Shown: positions 47,421 through 55,068 of the stretch, one piece after another
How the letters are laid out: each line of letters opens with the position of its first letter
Numbering within the stretch: the first letter of the stretch is position 1
Source of the DNA: Brevibacterium moorei
Lineage (GTDB): Bacteria > Actinomycetota > Actinomycetes > Actinomycetales > Brevibacteriaceae
Assembly (NCBI RefSeq): GCF_024580735.1
Contig: NZ_JANIJX010000001.1
Coordinates: 248,001 to 312,000 of the forward strand
Length of the DNA: 64,000 nucleotides
Direction of reading: 5' to 3'
The notes under the pieces: generated by a model
What the model was told of the DNA's origin: nothing
The model's database searches: none
Seen by the model: only the letters and a program-made list of their open reading frames with translations
Position numbers and translations under genes: made by a program

Positions 47421-47494
47421 CGGGTTGTGGCGCAGCTTGGTAGCGCACCTGACTGGGGGTCAGGGGGTCGCAGGTTCAAATCCTGTCAACCCGA
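47421..47494 (+). tRNA. tRNA-Pro (anticodon GGG)
   Basis: The acceptor arms CGGGTTG and CAACCCG (47487-47493) pair perfectly, with discriminator A. The D arm contains AGCTTGGTAGCGC, the anticodon stem CCTGA/TCAGG frames a loop with GGG, and the T arm reads GCAGGTTCAAATCCTGT. No CCA is encoded. A strong T-run terminator follows directly. Confidence 0.93.
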
Positions 47495-47501
47495 CAAAAT
47501 C

Positions 47502-47533
47502 ACCCGACATCGGTTTCCGATGTCGGGTTTTTT
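47502..47533 (+). terminator. Rho-independent terminator after tRNA-Pro
   Basis: ACCCGACATCGG (47502-47513) pairs with its complement (47517-47528) around a TTT loop and is followed by a run of T residues. It is the only classical stem plus T-run terminator noted in the window. Confidence 0.95.
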
Positions 47534-47615
47534 GTGCCCTCTGATCCAGGAATTTCCTCATCCGCCCCGTGGTTAACAGCTGCGTACGCAGCATTTACGG
47601 AGAACAGGGGAAACC

Positions 47616-48401
47616 ATGACACATACGCCTCGCTTCCAGGACAAGGTCGTCTTCATCACCGGGGGCGTCTCCGGAATCGGAGCCGCGGAATCCAGCCGCT
47701 TCCTGGCCGAAGGTGCCACCGTCGTCGCCGCCGATGTCTCACAGGCCAATATCGACGGCTTCACCGGCGGGCTGGATGCGGAACTGGCCGGACGCTTCCA
47801 CACGATCATCCTCGATGTCTCCGACCCCGCAGCCGTGACAGCGGCAATCGACGGAATCGCCCAGGAGCACGGGCGCCTCGACGTACTCGTCGCCAATGCC
47901 GGCATCGGCCTGTTCGGCAGTGTGACGGAAACCGACGATGCGGGTTGGAACCGCATCATGTCGATCGACCTGGGCGGCGTCTTCCACACCGCCCGCGCGG
48001 CGCTGCCCCACCTCATCGCCTCCCACGGTTCGATCGTCTCCACCGCCTCGATCTCCGGGATGGGTGGGGATCCTGCGATGGCCGCCTATAACGCCGCCAA
48101 GGGCGCGGTCATCAATCTGACCCGCTCGATGGCCGTCGACTACGGCCACTCCGGAGTCCGCGTCAACGCCGTCGCCCCTGGGCCGGTGGCCACCCCCGCC
48201 CTGCAGCCGGTACTCGACTCCAAGCCCGAGGTCCGCGAGGCCTATGCCACCTCGATCCCCCTGGGCCGGGTGGCCCAGCCCAGCGAGATCGCAGCGGCAG
48301 CGGCCTTCCTCGCCTCTCCCGACGCCTCCTTCATCACCGGGGTGACTCTGCCGGTGGACGGCGGCCTGACCTCATGGACCGGGCAGCCCTCCTTCAGCTG
48401 A
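47616..48401 (+). CDS. Short-chain dehydrogenase/reductase (SDR)
   Basis: The 261-aa classical SDR has the cofactor loop ITGGVSGIGAAESS near the start, VLVANAGIGLFGSV in strand 4, the catalytic Ser in GSIVSTASISGMGG, and YNAAKGAVINLTRSM with Tyr and Lys, then VNAVAPGPVATPAL. The Asp at the end of strand 2 (VVAADVS) suggests NAD preference. Substrate unknown. A GGAG/AGGGG ribosome site precedes the ATG. It ends 8 bases inside the convergent AFG1 gene. Confidence 0.92.
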   Translation: MTHTPRFQDKVVFITGGVSGIGAAESSRFLAEGATVVAADVSQANIDGFTGGLDAELAGRFHTIILDVSDPAAVTAAIDGIAQEHGRLDVLVANAGIGLFGSVTETDDAGWNRIMSIDLGGVFHTARAALPHLIASHGSIVSTASISGMGGDPAMAAYNAAKGAVINLTRSMAVDYGHSGVRVNAVAPGPVATPALQPVLDSKPEVREAYATSIPLGRVAQPSEIAAAAAFLASPDASFITGVTLPVDGGLTSWTGQPSFS

Positions 48402-49491
48402 GCCGCCCGGCTCCACGTTTTCCGGGCCGGAGTCGACCCTCCACCGCCGCCGCGCGCATGCCCTCCGCGGGCTGTTCGCGCAGCATGGCGAGCCGGCTCT
48501 GAGCCCGGAACATATCTGCCGGCAGCGCCCGCTCCATGTCGACGAACTCAGTCCGCGGCACACTGGCCACCACCGTCAGCATCCGATCAGCATCGACGAG
48601 CACATCGAGCAGATCCACCAGGCGCTTGCGCGCATTTCTGCTCATTCCGGAGACCGCCGGCACCCCGGTGACGACCCAGGCGTCGAACCGTCGGGCCAAC
48701 TCGAGATAGTCCCCACTGACACTGCCGACCTCCAGCAGATCCGCGAAGTCGAACCAGACCTCCCGTCCGCGCACGGCCCTGGCGCGCAAAGCGTGGTGCG
48801 CCTTGAGCACGGATGTCGCCTCCTCCCCGGTCGGGGCGCGCAGACCGGCGGCGGCCAGCTCTGCGACGCCGCCGTGCCCAGCGGGCGCAACGATCCAGGA
48901 TCCGCGGGCGAAGCGCTCGGAGCCTGAGCCGGGACGCCGATAGTCCACTCCCCCGTCGAGCAGACGGACCTCGAAGTTCCCCCTGATCGTCCGGATGCCC
49001 GGCACTGCCACATGGTGGTAGAGCCGGTGCGGCAGGAGTCCCTCCGGTTCGTAGTTGGAGGTGATGAGCGTCGGAACCGAGCGGTCCACCAATTCCGCCA
49101 AGAGGTGATTGAGCAACGACGCCCCACCCGGATCGTGGATGTGCAGCTCGTCGAAGAAACACAACCGGATGCCGTCGAGCAGCGCGTCCACCGTCTGTTC
49201 GATGGCACTGCGGCTGCTGCCCCGCCCGGCCAGTCCACGCTGCATCCGCTCGAAGAAGGAATGGAAGTGGATGCGCACCTTGGCATCATCGGGCACCGGT
49301 GCGGCAGCGAACGCCCGCCCCGCCAGCCAGGTCTTGCCCCGCCCCGCAGGGCCGTGGATGTAGTACCCGGCGGGTGCTCCGACGGTGGTGTGCCCACTCA
49401 GATAGTCCGATAGTTCATCCTGCAGGGCGACCTGCCCCGCATCGGGTTCCGGATCCGTCAAAGCCGCAGCTGGAACGTCATTCATATTCAC
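48394..49491 (-). CDS. AFG1/ZapE-family P-loop ATPase
   Basis: The 365-aa protein has Walker A YIHGPAGRGKTWLAGRAF at about residue 45 and Walker B LCFFDELHIHDPG, followed by LITSNYEPEGLLPHRLYHH, which is the AFG1/ZapE layout. ZapE in Proteobacteria modulates the Z-ring, and mitochondrial AFG1 helps protein turnover; the actinobacterial role is unknown. Start: GTG at 49491 with GAGG 7 bases upstream; ATG at 49485 is the alternative. A GGATAG/CTATCC inverted repeat flanks the ribosome site. Confidence 0.85.
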   Translation of the reverse strand: MNMNDVPAAALTDPEPDAGQVALQDELSDYLSGHTTVGAPAGYYIHGPAGRGKTWLAGRAFAAAPVPDDAKVRIHFHSFFERMQRGLAGRGSSRSAIEQTVDALLDGIRLCFFDELHIHDPGGASLLNHLLAELVDRSVPTLITSNYEPEGLLPHRLYHHVAVPGIRTIRGNFEVRLLDGGVDYRRPGSGSERFARGSWIVAPAGHGGVAELAAAGLRAPTGEEATSVLKAHHALRARAVRGREVWFDFADLLEVGSVSGDYLELARRFDAWVVTGVPAVSGMSRNARKRLVDLLDVLVDADRMLTVVASVPRTEFVDMERALPADMFRAQSRLAMLREQPAEGMRAAAVEGRLRPGKRGAGRLS

Positions 49492-49492
49492 C

Positions 49493-49514
49493 GGATAGCC
49501 TCAACAAACTATCC
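49493..49514 (-). repeat. Inverted repeat GGATAG-N10-CTATCC over the AFG1 ribosome site
   Basis: In the minus-strand message GGATAG and CTATCC can pair with a 10-base loop containing GAGG, immediately before the GTG start. It may be an operator or an RNA hairpin that controls translation. Confidence 0.45.
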
Positions 49515-49571
49515 ATCGCACTGCGAGGCGCCACTCGCCACACCCTTCAGAACCCGACCGGACACCGGCCA

Positions 49572-49577
49572 TACGAT
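49572..49577 (+). promoter_or_regulatory. -10 box of a leaderless promoter (K+ channel)
   Basis: TACGAT lies 6 bases before the ATG at 49584; no ribosome site. Confidence 0.55.
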
Positions 49578-49583
49578 GGACGC

Positions 49584-50354
49584 ATGTACGGATCCCGCCT
49601 GGCCCGCTGGCAGCGCTTCACCGAATGGCCCCTGATGGCGGCGGCCCTCGTCTTCCTCATCGCCTATGCCCTGCAGGTGATCGACAAGGCCCATCCGCAG
49701 ATCACGGCTGGTGCGGAGCTCGCCATCCGAGTGACGTGGCTGTTGTTCGCACTCGACTACCTGGTGTGCCTGTGCCTGGCCGAACACCGCCTGCGGTGGT
49801 TCGCCCGGCACCTGCTCGACCTGCTCATCGTCGCCCTGCCGATGTTCCGACCCCTGCGACTGATGCGCTTCCTCACCGTGCTCTCCCTAATCCAACGCGG
49901 GGCAGGGAACATGCTGCGCGGCCGGGTCCTCGCCTACACCGTGGGGGCCTCCCTGCTGACGATCCTGATCGCCGCGCTCGCAGTGCTCGACGCGGAGAAC
50001 GGCCACGGTACGATCGACACCTTCGGCCAGGCCCTGTGGTGGGCATTCGAGACCATGACGACCGTGGGCTACGGCGAGTTCATCCCCGTGACCACCGCCG
50101 GCCGCATCATCGCCGCGGGCCTGATGGTCGGGGGCATCGCCCTGATCGGAACCGTGACGGCGACCCTGTCATCGTGGATCGTCGAACGCGTGTCCGCGGA
50201 GACCAACCGGGCCACGACGGCCGCCGAACACGCCACCGGGGCCCAGGTCGAGGCCCTGCGCGCGGAGATCGCGGATCTGCGCACTCTGCTCGAATCCCAA
50301 GACGCCGGAAAACGTTCTTCGGACTCTCCTCCCCACGTCCCGGGACCCCAGTAG
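49584..50354 (+). CDS. Voltage-gated-like potassium channel
   Basis: The 256-aa protein has six hydrophobic segments and the potassium selectivity filter in FETMTTVGYGEFIP between the last two. The preceding segment RPLRLMRFLTVLSLIQRG carries arginines at three-residue spacing like an S4 voltage sensor. A short coiled-coil tail follows, with no RCK domain. Start: ATG at 49584; the frame is open further upstream but crosses the AFG1 region. Its stop codon overlaps the -10 box of the next gene. Confidence 0.9.
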   Translation: MYGSRLARWQRFTEWPLMAAALVFLIAYALQVIDKAHPQITAGAELAIRVTWLLFALDYLVCLCLAEHRLRWFARHLLDLLIVALPMFRPLRLMRFLTVLSLIQRGAGNMLRGRVLAYTVGASLLTILIAALAVLDAENGHGTIDTFGQALWWAFETMTTVGYGEFIPVTTAGRIIAAGLMVGGIALIGTVTATLSSWIVERVSAETNRATTAAEHATGAQVEALRAEIADLRTLLESQDAGKRSSDSPPHVPGPQ

Positions 50355-50357
50355 GCT
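50352..50357 (+). promoter_or_regulatory. -10 box of a leaderless promoter (CaCA exchanger), overlapping a stop codon
   Basis: TAGGCT includes the TAG stop of the channel gene (50352-50354) and is 7 bases before the ATG at 50365. Confidence 0.55.
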
Positions 50358-50364
50358 CGATACC

Positions 50365-51432
50365 ATGATCGCCCCGATCCTCAGCCTGCTCATCGGCCTC
50401 ATCGCCCTGATCGGCGGTGCCGAACTCGTCGTGCGCTCTGGCTCGAAGATCGCATCCCGCCTGGGCATCCCGCCCATCGTCATCGGACTGACCGTCGTGT
50501 CCATCGGCACGTCGGCCCCCGAACTGGCCGTGGGGATCGATGCGATCCACGCGGGCACCGGATCCCTGGCGATCGGCAATATCGCTGGTACGAACGTCGT
50601 CAACATCCTGCTGCTCCTGGGGCTGTCCGCTGCTCTGCTCCCCCTGCCCCTGGACAGGCAGACCCTGCGGCTGGACCTGCCCACGATCGTCGTGGCCTCG
50701 CTGCTGTTCTGGGCACTGGCCGCCGACGGCACCCTGAGCACGTTCGACGGGGCGGTCCTCTTCGCCTCGGCCCTGGCCTACACAGCCCTGCTCATCGTCT
50801 ATGTCCGCCGGCAGCGGGCCGCCGGCGCAGGGCCCGAAATCGCACATACGGAGGCCGAGGTCTCCGCCGGCCTCGATGCCCGCACCGGCCCGGTGCCCCT
50901 GGTCCCGGCGGCACCGGGCGACAAGGCTATCCCCACCGCTGCACGGACACGGACGACGAACGCCGGCCGCTGGTACCTGCCCGGCCAGCTGGTGTTGCTG
51001 GCCATCGGACTGTTCGTCATCGTCAAGGGCGCCGATTGGCTGGTGGGTGGAGCAGAGGAACTGGCACGTGCAGCGGGGGTCTCCGACGCCTTCATCGGCC
51101 TGACGATCGTGGCGATCGGCACCAGTGCCCCGGAATTGGCCACAACCCTGCTCTCGACGATCCGCGGCGAGCGCGATATCGCCATCGGCAACCTGATCGG
51201 TTCCTCGACGTTCAACCTGACCCTGGTCCTGGGTGTCTCTTTGCTCGTGACCCCGGGGACCGTGCACATCGACCCCACTCTGGTGAGCCTCGACATCCCG
51301 ATCATGGTTGCCGTCGCCGTACTGTGCATTCCGGTCTTCCTCACCGGCCGACGGATCTCACGGACGGAGGGGTTCCTCTTCATCGCCGCCTATGCGGTCT
51401 ATCTGGGGTTCCTCATCGCCACCCGGGCCTGA
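50365..51432 (+). CDS. Calcium/sodium antiporter (CaCA family, YrbG-like)
   Basis: The 355-aa membrane protein has two inverted halves of about five helices, each with the alpha-repeat motif: VVSIGTSAPELAVGI near residue 47 and VAIGTSAPELATTLL near 250. These loops hold the ion-coordinating Glu residues. A cytoplasmic loop of about 50 residues separates the halves. It directly follows the potassium channel, so the pair may handle cations, but each appears to have its own start signal. Confidence 0.93.
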   Translation: MIAPILSLLIGLIALIGGAELVVRSGSKIASRLGIPPIVIGLTVVSIGTSAPELAVGIDAIHAGTGSLAIGNIAGTNVVNILLLLGLSAALLPLPLDRQTLRLDLPTIVVASLLFWALAADGTLSTFDGAVLFASALAYTALLIVYVRRQRAAGAGPEIAHTEAEVSAGLDARTGPVPLVPAAPGDKAIPTAARTRTTNAGRWYLPGQLVLLAIGLFVIVKGADWLVGGAEELARAAGVSDAFIGLTIVAIGTSAPELATTLLSTIRGERDIAIGNLIGSSTFNLTLVLGVSLLVTPGTVHIDPTLVSLDIPIMVAVAVLCIPVFLTGRRISRTEGFLFIAAYAVYLGFLIATRA

Positions 51433-51434
51433 GC

Positions 51435-51465
51435 CCCGGCTCCGCAGCGACGACGCGGAGTCGGG
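51435..51465. terminator. Hairpin terminator between CaCA exchanger and HAD phosphatase
   Basis: CCCGGCTCCGC (51435-51445) pairs with GCGGAGTCGGG (51455-51465) with one G-T pair and a 9-base loop. It lies between convergent genes. Confidence 0.65.
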
Positions 51466-51476
51466 AGCCTGCAGGA

Positions 51477-52289
51477 TCAGGCCAGCAGGTCCTCCACGAT
51501 CGCGGCGAATCCGTCCTCGGCGTTCGACGGCGCCACGAGGTCTGCCGCTGCCCGCACGGCCTCGCCCGCGTTGGCGACCGCGTAGCCTGTGCCGGCCCAG
51601 GCCAGCATGTCGACATCGTTGAGACCGTCACCGAAGGCCACGACGTCGCTGCGGTTGATTCCCAGGTGGGCGCACAGCCGGTCGAGGCCGCTGGCCTTGG
51701 TCACTCCGGCGGCCATGAGCTCGACGAAGGGCGCGCCCGACAGGGTCATCTCGAAACCGCTCAGTCCCAGCCCCCTGGCAGCTGCGAACAGCTCGGCGGT
51801 GGAGACCGTGGCGTGGCGGAAGACCAGTTTGAGGCTGGCGGCACCCACCACCTCGGCCCGGGTGGAACCGTGCATCGTGTGCGGATCGCGTTTGTGATCG
51901 TCGAAACTCGACAGTGCGGCATAACCGGGCTCGGCTACGAATCCTTCGCCGGCGTCCCTGATCGCGCCGAAGACCACGCCGGGGACCCGGCTGGACAGGG
52001 CGGTGGCGAACGGGGTGAGGATTTCGGGGGCGGCCTCGACCGTGTACAGGACACGGCCGGTGGCCAGGTCGAGGCCGTAGGCCCCATTGCCGCACAGGGC
52101 CCAGGAATCGAAGCCGGTTTCCGCGCCGATCGCCCGTAGTCCATTGGGGTTGCGGGCGGTCACGGGCACCACGGGGACACCGGCCGCCCGTGCGGCGTCC
52201 AGGGCCGCCCTGGTCCGCGGACTGACATGTCCGCTGGGATCGAGCAGGGTTCCGTCGAGGTCTGTGGCAATGAGGCGTGGAGATGGCAC
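51477..52289 (-). CDS. HAD-superfamily Cof-type phosphatase
   Basis: The 270-aa protein has motif I LIATDLDGTLLDPSG, a large cap domain and the late motif VAFGDGLNDVDMLAWAGTG (acidic pair), which is the Cof/YidA layout acting on sugar phosphates or flavin/pyridoxal phosphates. The substrate is not readable. Start: GTG at 52289, 6 bases after a TAGGAT box; it is divergent from the RraA-like gene. Confidence 0.9.
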   Translation of the reverse strand: MPSPRLIATDLDGTLLDPSGHVSPRTRAALDAARAAGVPVVPVTARNPNGLRAIGAETGFDSWALCGNGAYGLDLATGRVLYTVEAAPEILTPFATALSSRVPGVVFGAIRDAGEGFVAEPGYAALSSFDDHKRDPHTMHGSTRAEVVGAASLKLVFRHATVSTAELFAAARGLGLSGFEMTLSGAPFVELMAAGVTKASGLDRLCAHLGINRSDVVAFGDGLNDVDMLAWAGTGYAVANAGEAVRAAADLVAPSNAEDGFAAIVEDLLA

Positions 52290-52295
52290 CGGACC

Positions 52296-52301
52296 ATCCT
52301 A
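52296..52301 (-). promoter_or_regulatory. -10 box of a leaderless promoter (HAD phosphatase)
   Basis: TAGGAT on the minus strand lies 6 bases before the GTG at 52289. Confidence 0.55.
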
Positions 52302-52332
52302 TCGCCGGCCGGACCGTGCCAGGGCGGGCCTG

Positions 52333-52338
52333 TAACCT
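52333..52338 (+). promoter_or_regulatory. -10 box of a leaderless promoter (RraA-like gene)
   Basis: TAACCT lies 7 bases before the ATG at 52346; no ribosome site. Confidence 0.55.
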
Positions 52339-52345
52339 GTCACAC

Positions 52346-52813
52346 ATGAGCATGACGACTGCCGACCTATACGATCTGCGCGGCGAAGAACTCGATTCCC
52401 TGTCCCTGCAACTGGCATCGATCGGAGGACGTTCCAGTTTCGACGGTCCGGTGCGCACGGTGCGCTGCCACCGTGACAACGCGCTGGTCAAGCAGGTCCT
52501 CAACACCCCCGGCGATGGCGCCGTGCTGGTGGTCGACGGCGGCGGCGCATTGGAATCGGCCCTGGTCGGCGATCTCATCGCAGCCGCGGCAGCGGCCAAC
52601 GGCTGGGCAGGGGTGATCGTCAACGGGGCAATCCGCGACCGCGCCCAGATCGGCGCGCTCGACTTGGGACTCAAGGCGCTCGGATCGAATCCCCGCAAGT
52701 CGGCCAAGGACGGCGCCGGCGAGGTCGACGTGCCCGTGACCATCGACGGGGTGCTGTTCACTCCGGGCAAGCACGTCTGGGCCGACTCCGACGGAGTACT
52801 GGTCGAACGCTGA
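52346..52813 (+). CDS. RraA-like protein
   Basis: The 155-aa protein has the compact RraA fold: FDGPVRTVRCHRDNALVKQV, GDGAVLVVDGGGALESALVG and GWAGVIVNGAIRDRAQIG, with the G(D)-X20-R-D pattern that in metal-dependent members forms the 4-hydroxy-4-methyl-2-oxoglutarate / oxaloacetate aldolase site. E. coli RraA instead inhibits RNase E. Which role applies here is open. It is convergent with the phosphatase gene with 18 bases between them. Confidence 0.88.
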   Translation: MSMTTADLYDLRGEELDSLSLQLASIGGRSSFDGPVRTVRCHRDNALVKQVLNTPGDGAVLVVDGGGALESALVGDLIAAAAAANGWAGVIVNGAIRDRAQIGALDLGLKALGSNPRKSAKDGAGEVDVPVTIDGVLFTPGKHVWADSDGVLVER

Positions 52814-52831
52814 GTGCCCGGGCCCGCCTGG

Positions 52832-53707
52832 CTAGGACACGAAGCGCTCCCCCAGCCGTTCCAGCGTGTCGTCTGCCAGTCCGAGCCCATCGACGAAGTA
52901 GCCGCGGATTCCGCCGAAGTCCTGGCGCACCTGGGCCAGTGAGGTCTCCAGGTACTCCGGTCTGACCTCGAGCATGGGCAGTAGCAGATCGCGCGGGATG
53001 CCCTGGGCCTCGGCGCGCTCCAGGTACCCCTCCTGCCTGGGCAGGTAGTCCACGTTCGTGGCCAGGTAGTCGGCGAGGACGTCATCGGGGTCCGCGCCCA
53101 GCAGGAGCAGGAGCGAGGCCGCCGCCCAGCCGGTCCGGTCCTTGCCCGCCGTGCAGTGGAACAGGGCCGCCCCGCCGGCTTCCGGTGCGGCGAGCGCGGT
53201 GAACAGCTCGCGGTAGGCGCGCCTGGCACTGGGCAGGATCACGAAGTCGCGGTACGACCGTTTGAGGTAGGCGCCCTCCGGTTGGGCGCGCAGAAAGCGG
53301 GCGACCTGCGCTGGGTCCTGGGAGGCCGATCCGGTGTGGGCTGCCGCGGAGTGTTCGCTGTCGGCCAGGACATCGCATACGCTCAGGCTGACCCCGGCCG
53401 GGTGCTTATCCGGGGCGTGGTCGCGCTCCGGGCCGGTCCGTAGATCGTAGACTCGTTCGATGCCCAGGGCGGTGAAGTCTGCGAAGGATTCCGGGCGCAG
53501 CCTGTTCAGCCCGGCCGAACGGTAGAGCAGACCCGATGCGATGCGTCCTCCGGCGACGGGGATGGAGCCCAGGTCGCGCAGATTGACGATGCCCTTGACC
53601 CTGCGCCGACGGTGGGCCAGGTCGGCGGGGTCCGCCGCATGCGGGCCCTCGTCGGAGGTCTGGGGCGTGGGAGTCCGGGTGGAACTGGGCTGTGGCGTCA
53701 TCGTCAT
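52832..53707 (-). CDS. Protein tyrosine phosphatase (PtpB-like)
   Basis: The 291-aa protein has VNLRDLGSIPVAGGRIASGL near residue 40, typical of the tyrosine/lipid phosphatases of the MptpB group, and the P-loop LFHCTAGKDRTGWAA with catalytic Cys and Arg. No secretion signal is visible. Start: ATG at 53707 (MTMTPQ), 7 bases after a TAAGCT box; the frame upstream of that overlaps the divergent MFS gene. Substrate could be phosphotyrosine or phosphoinositide-like. Confidence 0.9.
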   Translation of the reverse strand: MTMTPQPSSTRTPTPQTSDEGPHAADPADLAHRRRRVKGIVNLRDLGSIPVAGGRIASGLLYRSAGLNRLRPESFADFTALGIERVYDLRTGPERDHAPDKHPAGVSLSVCDVLADSEHSAAAHTGSASQDPAQVARFLRAQPEGAYLKRSYRDFVILPSARRAYRELFTALAAPEAGGAALFHCTAGKDRTGWAAASLLLLLGADPDDVLADYLATNVDYLPRQEGYLERAEAQGIPRDLLLPMLEVRPEYLETSLAQVRQDFGGIRGYFVDGLGLADDTLERLGERFVS

Positions 53708-53714
53708 GTCTGTG

Positions 53715-53720
53715 AGCTTA
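53715..53720 (-). promoter_or_regulatory. -10 box of a leaderless promoter (tyrosine phosphatase)
   Basis: TAAGCT on the minus strand lies 7 bases before the ATG at 53707. Confidence 0.55.
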
Positions 53721-53778
53721 GACCACGCCCGGCAGCTGCCGGACGTGGACTGGGTGTCCGCGCGGTTCGATGGCTTGA

Positions 53779-53784
53779 TAACTT
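53779..53784 (+). promoter_or_regulatory. -10 box of a leaderless promoter (MFS transporter)
   Basis: TAACTT lies 6 bases before the GTG at 53791, which supports this GTG over the ATG at 53794. Confidence 0.55.
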
Positions 53785-53790
53785 GGCGAA

Positions 53791-55068
53791 GTGATGAAAC
53801 GCAATGACGCCGCTGTCCCTCCTGCCGCACGCCCGCCGCTGGGCCGGCAGGATCCTCTGTCCCCTCTGGTACCCGCCGGCCTGGTGGCCATCGCCGTGTT
53901 CGTTGCGGCGTTCAATCTCCGGCCCGCTGTGGCCTCCTTGGGAGCGGTGTTGGATCAGGCGGTGGGCGAGCTGGGCGGCACCCCCACTCTGGCCGGACTG
54001 CTCACCGCGCTGCCTGGCCTGTGCTTCGCGGTATTCGGAGTGCTGGCGGTTCCGATCGCACGGCGGACCGGTCTGACCGGCGCGTTGACCCTGGGCATGC
54101 TGATCGAGCTGGTGGGACTGGCACTGCGGCCCTGGGTATGCGGCATCTGGTCGTTCGTGTTCCTGACCGGACTGTGCGTCATCGGCATCGCCGTTGGCAA
54201 TGTGCTGCTGCCGGCCTTCATCAAGCGTCACGGCGGGGTCCGCACCGTGGCGCTCATGACCGTGTATTCGACGCTGTTGGGCGTGGGCTCGACGATCGCC
54301 CCGCTGACTGCGCTGCCGTTCGGGGCCCGCGCCGACGGTTGGCGCTGGGGACTGGCCGTATGGGCGATCGCCGGAGCCGTCCAATTGCTCGTGTGGGTCT
54401 TCGTCTGGCCCAGGGCCGGCTACGACCTGCCACCGGCGACTGCAACGGACAGGGCCGCCCACACCCGCATCTGGAAGTCGCCGACGGCCGTGGCCATCAT
54501 GCTGTTCTTCGGTCTGCAGTCGATGAATGCCTATATCCAGATGGGCTGGCTGCCCACAATGCTCGGTGACGGTGGCGCTTCGGCATCCCAGGCCTCGCTC
54601 GCGCTGGCGATCACGGGCTTCATGCAGATCCTGGGCGGTCTGGTGATGCCGACGATCACCGCGCGGGCGAAGAATCTGTGGCCATTCACGGTCCTGTTCG
54701 CCCTGCTGATGACGGCCGGCTATGCGGGCATCCTGGTGGCGCCGGCTGCCGGTTGGCTGGCCTGGGCGCTGCTGTTGGGCCTGGGTGGCCTGTGCTTCCC
54801 CACCGCGCTGAGCCTGATCACAGCGCGCACCCGCGACCCCATGGTCACCGCGCGGCTGTCCGGGTTCGCGCAGCCGGTGGGCTATCTGCTGGCGGCCGCG
54901 GGACCGTTCCTGGTCGGCACCGTCCACGGTGCGATCGGCGGCTGGACGCCGATTCTGGTGGTCCTCATCATCCTGGGACTGGTCCTGGCCCTCTTGGGCT
55001 TCCGGGCGGCCAAGTCCGCCGTCGTCGACGACGAATTGGCCGCCCACTCGGCCGACGGCCGGGCCTAG
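53791..55068 (+). CDS. MFS transporter (CynX/NimT family)
   Basis: The 425-aa protein has about twelve membrane segments. The first reads PAGLVAIAVFVAAFNLRPAV, and AFNLRP is the hallmark of the cyanate/nitroimidazole (CynX/NimT) group. The substrate is unknown. The stop TAG at 55066-55068 shares bases with the stop of the convergent carboxylesterase gene (CTAG at 55065-55068). Confidence 0.9.
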   Translation: MMKRNDAAVPPAARPPLGRQDPLSPLVPAGLVAIAVFVAAFNLRPAVASLGAVLDQAVGELGGTPTLAGLLTALPGLCFAVFGVLAVPIARRTGLTGALTLGMLIELVGLALRPWVCGIWSFVFLTGLCVIGIAVGNVLLPAFIKRHGGVRTVALMTVYSTLLGVGSTIAPLTALPFGARADGWRWGLAVWAIAGAVQLLVWVFVWPRAGYDLPPATATDRAAHTRIWKSPTAVAIMLFFGLQSMNAYIQMGWLPTMLGDGGASASQASLALAITGFMQILGGLVMPTITARAKNLWPFTVLFALLMTAGYAGILVAPAAGWLAWALLLGLGGLCFPTALSLITARTRDPMVTARLSGFAQPVGYLLAAAGPFLVGTVHGAIGGWTPILVVLIILGLVLALLGFRAAKSAVVDDELAAHSADGRA

